51,528 bases of DNA, from the IMG/VR virus record IMGVR_UViG_3300025789_000052, positions 1 to 51,528 of that record, one strand, 5' to 3'. The first letter of the stretch is position 1, and each line of letters starts with the position of its first letter. The notes under the pieces were generated by a model, which worked only from the letters and a program-made list of their open reading frames with translations, was not told where the DNA came from and made no database searches. Shown in pieces: positions 7,808 through 16,109 of this stretch. Source of the stretch: a virus. The translations under genes were made by a program, and so were the position numbers.

Positions 7808-7974
7808 ACTTTACTGATCACAATAGCACCATCCTCTATTTCAATGTTAAGAGTATCACCGTCTTTCCAACCAGTATGTTCCAACAACTCTGGAGGAAGT
7901 TTCATAATAACATTATCTGGATCCCCGGGAATGTCTTCAAATATATCTTCTGCGTTAAATGTTAATTTATCCAT
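7804..7974 (-). CDS. AbrB/MazE-type SpoVT domain protein
   Basis: 56 aa from ATG 7974 (MDKLTFNAEDIFEDIPGDPD). The C-terminal two-thirds is a swapped-hairpin AbrB fold: VIMKLPPELLEHTGWKDGD then TLNIEIEDGAIVISKV. The family binds DNA as dimers, as transition-state regulators or antitoxins. No toxin gene is adjacent; IF-1 is coupled behind it (ATGA). Probably a phage regulator. Confidence 0.85.
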   Translation of the reverse strand: MDKLTFNAEDIFEDIPGDPDNVIMKLPPELLEHTGWKDGDTLNIEIEDGAIVISKV

Positions 7975-7990
7975 GATTGTATTTACACTT

Positions 7991-8539
7991 TTAGTTGTCG
8001 TCATCATAAGGAATTGGTCTCCAACCTAAACGATTTAGATCCAATTCAATTTCTTCAGTAACTACACCTTCTGGCACATAGCCTTCTGGACCGTTGTCTT
8101 CCATACTTAGACCACCGCCAATACCGCTACAATACCAATCGATGTAGTCGCCTTTTTCTTGCATATCGGCAATTATACCGCCAGAATGTCTCCAAGAGCA
8201 ACTCCAAGTTTCACCTTTCATTTCTTGCCAAAACTCTCGACTTTGCCAAGTCATATTGCACATTGCGGCATATAAGTTTTGAGCATAGACATTACTGGCT
8301 TTGACTTTGTTGCAAAGTTCTTCAGAACTGCGAAGATCGTATTCCATGTTGTTCTTTTGCCAAGCAGGATCTTTTAGATTCTCTTCATCCTGTTCACGCC
8401 AAGTTTTGTACATGGCAACATAATCAGGATTAGGCTCTTTACCTTCTTCCTCACAGTGTTTGACATACCCTTCTTTTTGGAAGGTGTGTCGGTCTGGGCT
8501 TGATGCTACTTTTTTCAATGAAAACTTCCTTGGAAACAA
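7991..8539 (-). CDS. Conserved phage hypothetical protein, 182 aa
   Basis: The section NLYAAMCNMTWQSREFW, then SWRHSGGIIADM and DYIDWYCSGIGGG, is a conserved Trp/Cys-rich block seen in a family carried by many phages. C-terminal EEIELDLNRLGWRPIPYD completes it. Cytoplasmic; no function known. Overlaps the secreted protein gene upstream by 25 bases. Confidence 0.75.
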   Translation of the reverse strand: MFPRKFSLKKVASSPDRHTFQKEGYVKHCEEEGKEPNPDYVAMYKTWREQDEENLKDPAWQKNNMEYDLRSSEELCNKVKASNVYAQNLYAAMCNMTWQSREFWQEMKGETWSCSWRHSGGIIADMQEKGDYIDWYCSGIGGGLSMEDNGPEGYVPEGVVTEEIELDLNRLGWRPIPYDDDN

Positions 8540-8844
8540 TGTCTAGTCTCGTGACCTAGTTGATGCATTGTAGTTTTTGGCCCAGTAAAAATAGTACATT
8601 GATTTTCCACCCAAAAACTACAGGCGTCAACACTATATCCAAAACCGCCAAATCCGCGCTTTTTGCTCTCAGCATCACAGGTAGCATTGATGTTAGAAAC
8701 AACCACCCATTTAATAGTAGATGAGTTTACCTTGTTGTTTGACGCATTAAAATTAGCTTCGCCATTTTCCCAATTTGGATCCTTGACGTCTGCCAGTGCG
8801 TTTAACGATACTACTGCTAGGATAATTGCTAATGCCTTTTTCAT
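8515..8844 (-). CDS. Secreted small HExxH protein
   Basis: 109 aa with a signal peptide MKKALAIILAVVSLNALA (cleavage after ALA). The C-terminus reads MHQLGHETRHCFQGSFH: HETRH is an HExxH zinc motif with two more His nearby, and Cys residues (CDAE, CSFW, CTIF, HCFQ) that could form disulfides. Probably a small periplasmic zinc protein, maybe a peptidase; catalytic activity is not shown. Good ribosome-binding site (AGAAAGG) before the ATG. Confidence 0.75.
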   Translation of the reverse strand: MKKALAIILAVVSLNALADVKDPNWENGEANFNASNNKVNSSTIKWVVVSNINATCDAESKKRGFGGFGYSVDACSFWVENQCTIFTGPKTTMHQLGHETRHCFQGSFH

Positions 8845-8871
8845 ACGATGCCTTTCTGTGTGTGCCTAAAA

Positions 8872-8967
8872 TGGTGTAGACGGTAGGATTCGAACCTACA
8901 AAGCCACCCTAAGGGCAAGGCCCAAACCCGGCAAGCCGGAGGTATACCAAGTTCCACTCACGTCCAC
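8872..8967 (-). tRNA. Odd class-II tRNA, apparent anticodon GCC
   Basis: Acceptor GTGGACG/CGTCTAC pairs fully (one G-U), T-arm GTAGG-TTCGAAT-CCTAC is canonical and CCA is encoded. The anticodon loop reads TTGCCGG, so anticodon GCC (Gly), but the anticodon stem is weak (a mismatch and G-U pairs) and there is a long variable arm (GCC...CCCTTAGGG...GGC) as in Leu/Ser/Tyr tRNAs. Isotype therefore uncertain; possible degenerate or special-purpose tRNA. Confidence 0.6.
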
Positions 8968-8973
8968 ATAGTA

Positions 8974-9002
8974 ATTATACAGTCAGTTCAACTGCATGTC
9001 AA
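8974..9002 (-). promoter_or_regulatory. Sigma70-type promoter before the 8.9 kb tRNA
   Basis: -35 TTGACA, 17 bases, -10 TATAAT, about 7 bases before the mature 5' end of the tRNA at 8967. Consensus-strength; should transcribe the tRNA and the genes behind it. Confidence 0.9.
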
Positions 9003-9007
9003 CTGTA

Positions 9008-9751
9008 TTAGATAAAATGTATATGATTTAGATCCAATAAATCATCAAATTGGCTATAATCAATTTCTCCAAATATACGTATTGTAATTCTGTAGCCCGT
9101 TGTTTTTGGAACACCGTGCGGTGCTGAGTCGTTGAATATCATAGCATTGCCTGGAATGTCCAAAACTTTCTGCTCCTTGCCACTCCAAATTTTCATAGGG
9201 ACATTTCCGTCAGATGGGATAATACTCAATCCTAAGCAAACGTCATACTCATCACTAACATAGTTAATCGAAGCTTCTCTAGAATGATCTCGGTGGGTAA
9301 CTAAAAATGTGTTGTCCATCACAAACACTCTAACTATACTAATTTTTGTAAAATATTTTTCTACTACACTTTTAAGGTAGGGAATTTTATCAACTAGGTC
9401 ATCTCTCCATTTCCACAGATCTTTATTAAATGTTTTAGCTTTTCGATATGGATCATGATCAGTTGCTTCATTTGGATGAGATGTAAGATAAAAAATATAA
9501 GGCGCCGGTATGTCTTTTTTAATATTAACACGAATATTAGTGCCGACTCCGGTCTCTACGCTGTAGTCACAATTAGTATAGTCTTCAATGGTTGATGACA
9601 TAAAAATTTTGCCTTTTAGCCCATTATCTAATTGGTTGTCTCTTGCTGGGGTACAGACCCACGAGTCTTTGCAAGATAAAATTTCTTGTGTGATTTTATC
9701 ATTATCTATAGGTAAATTTAGTGTAGCGGCTAATATATTTTTATATTCCAT
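9008..9751 (-). CDS. 2OG-Fe(II) oxygenase-like protein
   Basis: 247 aa from ATG 9751 (MEYKNILAATL). Iron-binding facial triad visible as H-x-D in LVTHRDHSRE and a distal His in SAPHGVPKTTGYRITIRIF, whose Arg residues fit the 2-oxoglutarate salt bridge. A late box (AATAAATA) ends 4 bases before the ATG, so the mRNA may be leaderless. Such enzymes hydroxylate or desaturate a small molecule or side chain; substrate unknown. Confidence 0.75.
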   Translation of the reverse strand: MEYKNILAATLNLPIDNDKITQEILSCKDSWVCTPARDNQLDNGLKGKIFMSSTIEDYTNCDYSVETGVGTNIRVNIKKDIPAPYIFYLTSHPNEATDHDPYRKAKTFNKDLWKWRDDLVDKIPYLKSVVEKYFTKISIVRVFVMDNTFLVTHRDHSREASINYVSDEYDVCLGLSIIPSDGNVPMKIWSGKEQKVLDIPGNAMIFNDSAPHGVPKTTGYRITIRIFGEIDYSQFDDLLDLNHIHFI

Positions 9752-9755
9752 CTTA

Positions 9756-9763
9756 TATTTATT
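9756..9763 (-). promoter_or_regulatory. T4-type late promoter box
   Basis: AATAAATA followed by TAAG and the ATG at 9751. In T4 the transcript starts about 5-6 bases after this box, which would place the 5' end at the start codon. Confidence 0.55.
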
Positions 9764-9771
9764 GTGTAAAT

Positions 9772-10314
9772 ATGTCACGGAGCATATTTAAACACCCAAT
9801 TATGATAATTCACAGTATCTCAGACCTTACTAACATTCCGGTTATAACCTTATTAGAGGAAAATTTATCTAAAGTAGTTGATCCTAAGATTGCTATAAAT
9901 TACAATCCGGAGTACAGAGATAACAATGCTAATCTGTTTTACTTGTTGTCCGATGGAAGATTCAGTACGGGCAACTATTATGTTATGCAAACTGAATCTG
10001 GGGAATACGCAGGAAGTGCGGGATGGAACAAATATACCGATGATACAGCACTAGTATTTGTACGTGCATATGTTCCGCCAAAATTTAGGGTTAATTATTA
10101 TATGGCAAGATACTTGATGCCAAAAATATTAAAAGAAACTAATGAATACAGCAAATTGTGGCTTACTTGTAATGATTATAATAAAGCAATATATAATGGG
10201 CTAACTAAAACTGGATTATCCAGTGCGTGGCCTTTAGAGTACAAACTATTTAAACCAATTGGAAAGCATATGGTAAATTACGTAGAGCAGTACGTTGCTG
10301 AGTATGCTAGGTAA
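9772..10314 (+). CDS. GNAT-like acetyltransferase
   Basis: 180 aa (start could instead be ATG 9802, MIIHSISDL). Central strands ALVFVRAYVPPKFRVNYYMARYLMPK look like the beta4-alpha3 acetyl-CoA region of the GNAT fold, with a C-terminal NDYNKAIYNGLTKTGL helix-strand. The canonical Q/RxxGxG/A loop is not clear, so the call is moderate. Divergent from the oxygenase gene at 9751; opposite strand to both neighbours. Confidence 0.55.
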   Translation: MSRSIFKHPIMIIHSISDLTNIPVITLLEENLSKVVDPKIAINYNPEYRDNNANLFYLLSDGRFSTGNYYVMQTESGEYAGSAGWNKYTDDTALVFVRAYVPPKFRVNYYMARYLMPKILKETNEYSKLWLTCNDYNKAIYNGLTKTGLSSAWPLEYKLFKPIGKHMVNYVEQYVAEYAR

Positions 10315-10315
10315 T

Positions 10316-10633
10316 TTATTCTGGCCATTTAGAAATTTCTAAAACTTCTACAGTTTTTGTAATATTAACAGTTGCATGGTAATCTTCACGATCTTTATGC
10401 GTTCCATCTAACCGCGGGTCTGCAAGAAACTCTTCCATAGATTCGTTATCTTTGAAAACTGTAACTAATTTAACTTCAAGCAATCCAGTCGCATCATTTA
10501 CTCTTTGCAAATCTAATACTTTTCCAGTTGCAATATAAGTTTCATGGATATGCTCGCGTACTGGCGAACCATGAACCCAGAACGGTGTATCAACTGTTGG
10601 GCGTGTAAATGTTAAAGTTCTTTTGATAGGCAT
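10316..10633 (-). CDS. Hypothetical protein, 105 aa
   Basis: Start ATG 10633 (MPIKRTLTFTRP) with AGAGG upstream. Looks like a small ferredoxin-fold/dabb-like protein (KLVTVFKDNESMEEFLADP), a pattern common in phages. Role unknown. Late box lies 32 bases upstream. Confidence 0.6.
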   Translation of the reverse strand: MPIKRTLTFTRPTVDTPFWVHGSPVREHIHETYIATGKVLDLQRVNDATGLLEVKLVTVFKDNESMEEFLADPRLDGTHKDREDYHATVNITKTVEVLEISKWPE

Positions 10634-10664
10634 GATATGCAATCCTCTTAGGCAATAGTATAGC

Positions 10665-10672
10665 TATTTATC
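10665..10672 (-). promoter_or_regulatory. T4-type late promoter box
   Basis: GATAAATA in the minus orientation, 32 bases before the ATG at 10633, leaving space for a leader with an AGAGG site. Overlaps the end of the gene at 10668. Confidence 0.55.
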
Positions 10673-11837
10673 GTTTTGAGCTGGCAGTATTTTGTATTTT
10701 ACCAACGTAAAACTCGTGTGTAAATCTAGTCAAACTATCGGGATCCCCTTTACTGTTAAACACAATCATATCAGGCAGTTTATCAACTAGGTAAAATATT
10801 CCTCTGCGCCACTGTGCATGTTCTTTGGCAAATGCAGGGTTTTTCCTAAACCAATTATCAAATTCGCTGTGCCACCAACCAGTGCCTTTATCTGCTTGAT
10901 ACCAAGAATCGTCCCACGTTGTAGGATACAGCAGTCTACGCAATATACGTTCCTGATATAATCTGCTAGACGTAAAGCTAGTGTTCTTCCACATTTCTTG
11001 TTGACCTGTGTTAGCTTCAAGCCAATTCTTTACAGTATGTGCCTGTTTGCATACTAGCGGCGCTGTGTTTTTTGACCAGTAAAATAATTCAGTTTTTATA
11101 TTAGTATAATCTTTATTAAAATCGTTAACGCTTGCAACACTAGCAGTGTTATCATTAAAATACAAATAGAAATCATTGTTTTCTGAAATATAAGTTTTAA
11201 CTTTATCTACGCCCACAATAATAGCAATTTTTAAGTTTTTGTCAAATTGCTTCTTCATTTGGTTAAAATGAAAATAATTATATCTAAATAACTGCCCTAC
11301 AGAAAGATAATCATTCTTACCTAATACCCAACTGGCGTCATCGAATGATTTTAACGAATCCATGATAGTGTTACTAACATCAAGGACTGTTATTTTAGTA
11401 CGTGGTAAATGCTTGTTGATGTATTGTAATCTTGGGATTGCTTGTAGTTCATGTTCAGCCGCAAAATTCCAATTGTCTTTAACATTAGGATCTATAATAG
11501 TCATTGACTTAGTTGCATCAGTAATATGGTTTGTTAAGATTTCATCAATGTGCAAACCTTGCCTAATAAAACTTTCTAAAATATTATTTGTATCAGCACC
11601 ACCGCTATAACTTAAAATAATATAGTCGTATTGTTCTCTAAGTTCTCTAGATCGTTTATCATATAACTCGTCTAGTGTTTCTGTAGGTTCAATATTCCAC
11701 GGATAGGTTGCAAACTCATCTTGATGGAACATCCATTCAACTGGCTTGTTAACAACTTTTGAGTAGATACAAGCATCGATCTTAGATGCAAAACTAACAC
11801 CATTACATAGGTAATAACCTAAATCTTTATCAATCAT
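10668..11837 (-). CDS. PP-loop ATP-pyrophosphatase-like protein (Asn synthase type)
   Basis: 389 aa. PP-loop S78-G-G-A-D-T (YIILSYSGGADTNNI) is the ATP pyrophosphate-binding loop of N-type ATP pyrophosphatases such as the asparagine synthetase C-domain. These enzymes adenylate a carboxylate or carbonyl, then an amine attacks. There is no glutaminase domain. C-terminal 200 residues are specific to this protein. ATGA overlap with the paralogous gene upstream indicates co-expression. Confidence 0.75.
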   Translation of the reverse strand: MIDKDLGYYLCNGVSFASKIDACIYSKVVNKPVEWMFHQDEFATYPWNIEPTETLDELYDKRSRELREQYDYIILSYSGGADTNNILESFIRQGLHIDEILTNHITDATKSMTIIDPNVKDNWNFAAEHELQAIPRLQYINKHLPRTKITVLDVSNTIMDSLKSFDDASWVLGKNDYLSVGQLFRYNYFHFNQMKKQFDKNLKIAIIVGVDKVKTYISENNDFYLYFNDNTASVASVNDFNKDYTNIKTELFYWSKNTAPLVCKQAHTVKNWLEANTGQQEMWKNTSFTSSRLYQERILRRLLYPTTWDDSWYQADKGTGWWHSEFDNWFRKNPAFAKEHAQWRRGIFYLVDKLPDMIVFNSKGDPDSLTRFTHEFYVGKIQNTASSKR

Positions 11838-12724
11838 ACACCATCCGGGGAAAAAGTATTAATAGCATCGTTATATGGTATCTGCCATTCTCCAATAAAA
11901 TAAGGAAAGGTCGATAGAATTCTTTCACGCATAGGTATGTTAACTGATGCTAGTTTTTCAAATCCTGTATACTTCTGCCTTATTTCAAAATCTGGATAAT
12001 GTTTTTTATAAAATTCATGTTTAAATTTATCATTGCTCCAGTATGGAGTTTTATCATGTATCATATCTAAAGTTAATTCATCAGTTAAGCAACTTAGTAT
12101 TTGCTCTGGACTAAATTGGTGAAAGCCTGGAATCCCAGGTTTATTGTTAAAAATCCAATATTTGTTCCATGAGCATATACGTTCCTTTTCTTGAAAGCAC
12201 CACTCACCTAAATATTTTACTACAACTGGTTCACCTTGTCCTAAAATAGCAAAGTTAGGAATTTGTTTTGCCAACCACAAACTTGTTGCACGTTCGCAAG
12301 TGGTTTGATATTTACGAACAGTGTCTTCAAATTCGGTGCTGGCAAGATATGCAGTAACGTCTAGGTCATAAAAATCAATTGGTATATTATGTTTATTACA
12401 GAAGCTAACAGCATAGTCTATATCATGTTTATTACTATCATTTTTAAAACGCATCACAGCCGCTCTAAATGGGATCCCGGCATCGATAAACGCCCATGCA
12501 GTAATTTCGCTGTCTGCTCCGCCACTCAACATTATTGAAATATTATCGGTTGCAATTTGTTCTATGTAGTTGGCTGCATAGATGTTTGCATCTCTAAAGG
12601 TCATCACAGAGTCTGCCCGTCCATATTCACAGATAAAAGTTTCGTTAGGTGTTGTTCTGTTTTGAAACCATCCTGATTCTTTGTATCCAAATTTGAAATG
12701 ATTATTTTTAGTAAATTCGAACAT
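11834..12724 (-). CDS. PP-loop ATP-pyrophosphatase-like protein, paralogue
   Basis: 296 aa. PP-loop S67-G-G-A-D-S (IMLSGGADSEITAWAF). Its N-terminus (FTKNNHFKFGY) and a C-terminal motif K-x-x-GFE-x-L match the plus-strand paralogue at 16924, so both are from one duplication. Architecture equals the synthase half of asparagine or beta-lactam synthetases without glutaminase. Late box TATAAATA lies 29 bases upstream with AAAGG ribosome site. Confidence 0.8.
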   Translation of the reverse strand: MFEFTKNNHFKFGYKESGWFQNRTTPNETFICEYGRADSVMTFRDANIYAANYIEQIATDNISIMLSGGADSEITAWAFIDAGIPFRAAVMRFKNDSNKHDIDYAVSFCNKHNIPIDFYDLDVTAYLASTEFEDTVRKYQTTCERATSLWLAKQIPNFAILGQGEPVVVKYLGEWCFQEKERICSWNKYWIFNNKPGIPGFHQFSPEQILSCLTDELTLDMIHDKTPYWSNDKFKHEFYKKHYPDFEIRQKYTGFEKLASVNIPMRERILSTFPYFIGEWQIPYNDAINTFSPDGV

Positions 12725-12752
12725 GGTGCCTTTTTAATGATAAGTACTAGGA

Positions 12753-12760
12753 TATTTATA
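12753..12760 (-). promoter_or_regulatory. T4-type late promoter box (consensus)
   Basis: TATAAATA, the exact T4 late consensus, 28 bases before the ATG at 12724. It sits in the divergent gap between the minus-strand PP-loop pair and the plus-strand operon. Confidence 0.75.
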
Positions 12761-12774
12761 AGGTATTTTTTTAG

Positions 12775-13653
12775 ATGAAAAAATTCTACATTGCTGATGT
12801 ACCATTGTCGCATACAGTAACCAGTTGGCTTAAAGAACAAACTGATTGGGAAGCTCTTATGCAGACTGTTAAGCCTAGGCAAGAGTACCCACCTGTGCTA
12901 TGCTTTAATATGGCTGACTTTGATCCGACAGTATTAGCAAATAGTATTTTGGATGCTACTGGCATTTATGGAGATCACGGTTGGAAATCCGCAGAAGGTG
13001 AATCTCCAGGCTACACTGGATTCAGCCTAGTGTATAACCCATATCAGCAAGATGGGTTAGACCCACACTCAAGTACACTAGGTACTCCTAAAAATACAAT
13101 TAATGAATTCTTTTGGAACAAAACTGAAAAACATGAAATTTTAAAAAATAGTTATTTTGACGGATACGGATTTAACATTCCTACTCCTGCAAGCCAACAT
13201 ACTGCATTAGGTGATTTTTTAAGCAAAGAAAAACGCACTCGTATTAGAAGTAGACTTAGTATTATCAACGGAGCATACTATTGGGAAAGTCGTAAGGATG
13301 TACGAGGTTGGCACAAGGATGAGCCTATCTTTGAAAATCTACGTATTAATATTCCTATCACAACTAACGACTATTATAAATTTGAACTAGAAAAATTTGA
13401 ACCTGCACACTTAGATGTGGGGTGGGCCTATACCTGGGATACTTCAGTTCCGCATAGAGTTTATAATTCTGCGGCAGATCCTAGTAGAAGAATACATTTA
13501 GTATTGGGTTACAGTCCATGGTGGGATTTTTTACCCGAAGAACAAGCATGGGTACAAAATGAATTCTATGGAGTTAAACATCCGTTTGATATGCTAGCAG
13601 ACGGTGACATTTTTTTAGGACTTGTATTGGATCAAAATAAAAAGGTTTATTAA
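12775..13653 (+). CDS. Aspartyl/asparaginyl beta-hydroxylase-like oxygenase
   Basis: 292 aa. The C-terminal half has the Asp_Arg_Hydrox pattern: GWHKDEPIFENLRINIPI (His and acidic ligand), then YTWDTSVPHRVYN and RRIHLVL (second His and 2OG-binding Arg). This family hydroxylates Asp/Asn side chains. First gene of the plus-strand biosynthetic operon; shares its last base with the next gene. Confidence 0.8.
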   Translation: MKKFYIADVPLSHTVTSWLKEQTDWEALMQTVKPRQEYPPVLCFNMADFDPTVLANSILDATGIYGDHGWKSAEGESPGYTGFSLVYNPYQQDGLDPHSSTLGTPKNTINEFFWNKTEKHEILKNSYFDGYGFNIPTPASQHTALGDFLSKEKRTRIRSRLSIINGAYYWESRKDVRGWHKDEPIFENLRINIPITTNDYYKFELEKFEPAHLDVGWAYTWDTSVPHRVYNSAADPSRRIHLVLGYSPWWDFLPEEQAWVQNEFYGVKHPFDMLADGDIFLGLVLDQNKKVY

Positions 13654-14414
13654 TGCTAGCTAGAGATTTTAAGAAATTCTATAAACCTTATTTTTACAAC
13701 ACTGAACTAACAATAACACCTGTAGAAAATGCCACACCTGATCAAGCGAGAACGTGCGAGTTCTTATCAATGTTTGATTACTCTCAAGTAGAAGATTTGC
13801 CGTTACATGAACTAGTAGTAAAACACATACTTGATCTTCCTAAGGGTTTTACTTTTATCAGTGCTGGGCCGGATGCTGATCCTATGGATCGAGGATTCCG
13901 TCAACTAATATCAACAGTGCGTAACGATATTAGTTATATAACTCCAGACAGAGAAATGACAGCAGAGTGGGTTGATATTTCTGCAAACAAGTATTTTTCA
14001 ACTCATCCATTTTTAACACATACATTGAAAACAATGGATAGATTAGTCACTGCAGGAATACCTTGTGGCAGATTTGGGCCGTTTGTACGAGGCACAAAAC
14101 TTTTAAACCAATGGACTTTACAAGAAGTCTACGATACTGTACCATTGTATTTGTACGGATTAGAGCATGAAGACCTAGTAGTTCCAAACTTTGTTCTGCC
14201 ATTTACCCGAGCATTTGTTAAACATATACAGTTGCCTAATTGTATATACAATACTTCACAAATCGGACCTGTTATTTTAATGATGGCATTGACCGGGGAT
14301 ATTAACTTTTCTAAATCTTTTATCACTGATGGTGAAGATTGGAATTGGTATCCTAATTTAATTAACAGAAATTGGCAACGACCTAGCTATCACGCTTTAG
14401 AAAGGTTTTTATGA
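13653..14414 (+). CDS. Unrecognised protein in biosynthetic operon, 253 aa
   Basis: No domain recognised. Cytoplasmic, no signal peptide. Segments FISAGPDADPMDRGFRQLI and YNTSQIGPVILMMALTGD look structured. It starts on the last base of the oxygenase stop and ends with a 4-base overlap to a GNAT gene, so it is made in step with both; it may be a substrate-binding or condensing partner, but that is only context. Confidence 0.75.
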   Translation: MLARDFKKFYKPYFYNTELTITPVENATPDQARTCEFLSMFDYSQVEDLPLHELVVKHILDLPKGFTFISAGPDADPMDRGFRQLISTVRNDISYITPDREMTAEWVDISANKYFSTHPFLTHTLKTMDRLVTAGIPCGRFGPFVRGTKLLNQWTLQEVYDTVPLYLYGLEHEDLVVPNFVLPFTRAFVKHIQLPNCIYNTSQIGPVILMMALTGDINFSKSFITDGEDWNWYPNLINRNWQRPSYHALERFL

Positions 14415-14842
14415 TTTTTAGACAAAGTAATTACAATGAGTGTTTACCTCTGTTAAACACAGTGTGGCCTGACTCTTTCCACATATTCCCAATTGATAAT
14501 TCTTTAGGACTAGTAAATTGGACAGTATTGGAAATTGATAAAACAGACCCAAAGTTTTATGCAATAGAAATTGATAACAAAATTGTAGCCAGCTTACACG
14601 TATTTTATGCTAGCAGAGATACACTATGCTTAAGAGGGATCTCCGGAGAAGCATCTGAGGATCAATGGCAGGCTCTGTTTAATATAGCACTTAGTAACGC
14701 TGTAGGAATCAGAAGAGTGTATACTGTGTTTAAAGAGCCAATAAATACCCTAGTAGCATCTTTAGGATTTAAAGATGTTCAAGGTCCGTTTTGGACCAAT
14801 GATTGGCAAGTATTTTTAGCCTGGAAAGAATTGGATGATTGA
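14411..14842 (+). CDS. GNAT-like acetyltransferase
   Basis: 143 aa, the size of a minimal GNAT. N-terminal MIFRQSNYNECLPLLNTVW is a typical beta1-alpha1, FYAIEIDNKIVASLHVFYAS gives beta2-3, and EPINTLVASLGFKDVQGPFW the C-terminal helix-strand. The acetyl-CoA loop is poorly conserved. Overlaps both neighbours (4 and 8 bases). Confidence 0.65.
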   Translation: MIFRQSNYNECLPLLNTVWPDSFHIFPIDNSLGLVNWTVLEIDKTDPKFYAIEIDNKIVASLHVFYASRDTLCLRGISGEASEDQWQALFNIALSNAVGIRRVYTVFKEPINTLVASLGFKDVQGPFWTNDWQVFLAWKELDD

Positions 14843-15641
14843 CTACAGTAATATAGTATCAGCTAAACTAAACATAGAATATGATCGGGATCTCTTTATA
14901 TCAGAGTACGATCAGTATATCTTGCCGGCGTCAAAAACTATTCTCAATAATGTATTTTTAATCGATCAAACTGCAAAATTTAATGATTGGTGGGGAATGG
15001 TAGATGCTAACGTTTACCAACAAGCTGATGTTCGTAACAATGATGGAGTTATGATTAAACAAGGTTTTCCAAGTTGGCTCGGCACTAGTCTAGTATATCT
15101 TAATGTTAAGGATGATGAGCTAAGAGAAAACAGTAAAAATGGTAGCGTATCTGTTAGAAATCTAGTACTAGATTCAATGGGAGATTTTACATTCTTTCCA
15201 CAGTATGAAAATTTAGCCATTACTAAGTTTATCAAACAACTACCGCTAACTTCGATTATAGGAGTTAGATGTGTTAGTTTAAACAACTCATTTGCCCTGA
15301 TACACCGAGATAACAGCAACTACATGACTGCAAGTCAAAAGAGATTAAATTTTCAACCAATGACTGATAATCATTTATGGAAATCAGGATTTGTTCAAAT
15401 TACTATTAATCTAACAGATGCTAATGCTCCGTTGTATTATTGTGTGACTCCTACATTAAGTGAACAATACAGAACTATTAATGATCCTATATATTTGTTC
15501 AATGATTTCTTTTATCACGGAGTATCAATGACTTCAGGAGATTTACGCAGACAGATCAGGGTAACCGGTAGACCTACTCCTGAACTACAACAATATATTG
15601 ATAGCCTAACTATAGAAACAATAAAGGAATTACATGAGTGA
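14835..15641 (+). CDS. 2OG-Fe(II) oxygenase-like protein
   Basis: 268 aa. Facial triad: ALIHRDNSNYM (H-x-D) and DFFYHGVSMTSGDLRRQIRV (distal His and the Arg for 2OG). N-terminal 150 residues are variable. Overlaps the GNAT genes on both sides by 8 bases, so stoichiometry with them is likely tight. Substrate unknown. Confidence 0.75.
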   Translation: MIDYSNIVSAKLNIEYDRDLFISEYDQYILPASKTILNNVFLIDQTAKFNDWWGMVDANVYQQADVRNNDGVMIKQGFPSWLGTSLVYLNVKDDELRENSKNGSVSVRNLVLDSMGDFTFFPQYENLAITKFIKQLPLTSIIGVRCVSLNNSFALIHRDNSNYMTASQKRLNFQPMTDNHLWKSGFVQITINLTDANAPLYYCVTPTLSEQYRTINDPIYLFNDFFYHGVSMTSGDLRRQIRVTGRPTPELQQYIDSLTIETIKELHE

Positions 15642-16107
15642 TAACGCTGTTGACAAAAAGATGTGTGATGACGTTGACGCTAAAAACAATCCTGTAGAAA
15701 TATGGTACGGGGACACTCTAGCAGGATCTCGTGTTATGCCATTGTTTTTAAAAACATACGCTGAGATTTTAGAAAAAGGTCACGGGAGCTCATTAGTATC
15801 CTGGGACGGTAGTAATAAATTTAACGTGCTGTATTGCACAACTAGTTCAGGTGATATTCTAGGTGGGATTGCTTTTGAATATCGTCCGCTAGTGCGTGAA
15901 GGATGGATTATGTTGAGCTTTACTGATCCGGCGCATCGAGGAAAAGAAATTAATAAATTGTTGCATACTTATTTTGAAAGTATAGTACAGCAACGTGGTG
16001 GTAATAAGATCTGTAGTCATGTGCATGTTGACAATGCTCAGAGATTAAAGTCTGCGGCCAAAGTGGGATTAGCTCCACAGTTTTATAGAATGTATAAAGA
16101 GATATAA
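15634..16107 (+). CDS. GNAT acetyltransferase
   Basis: 157 aa. The strongest GNAT of the island: WIMLSFTDPAHRGKEINKLL is the beta4 strand and acetyl-CoA pyrophosphate loop (xxxRGxGxA-like, here HRGKEI), and DNAQRLKSAAKVGLAPQFYR is the beta5-alpha4 end. Transfers an acyl group from acyl-CoA to an amine; target unknown. Overlaps the upstream oxygenase by 8 bases, 2-base gap to the desaturase. Confidence 0.85.
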   Translation: MSDNAVDKKMCDDVDAKNNPVEIWYGDTLAGSRVMPLFLKTYAEILEKGHGSSLVSWDGSNKFNVLYCTTSSGDILGGIAFEYRPLVREGWIMLSFTDPAHRGKEINKLLHTYFESIVQQRGGNKICSHVHVDNAQRLKSAAKVGLAPQFYRMYKEI

Positions 16108-16109
16108 TC

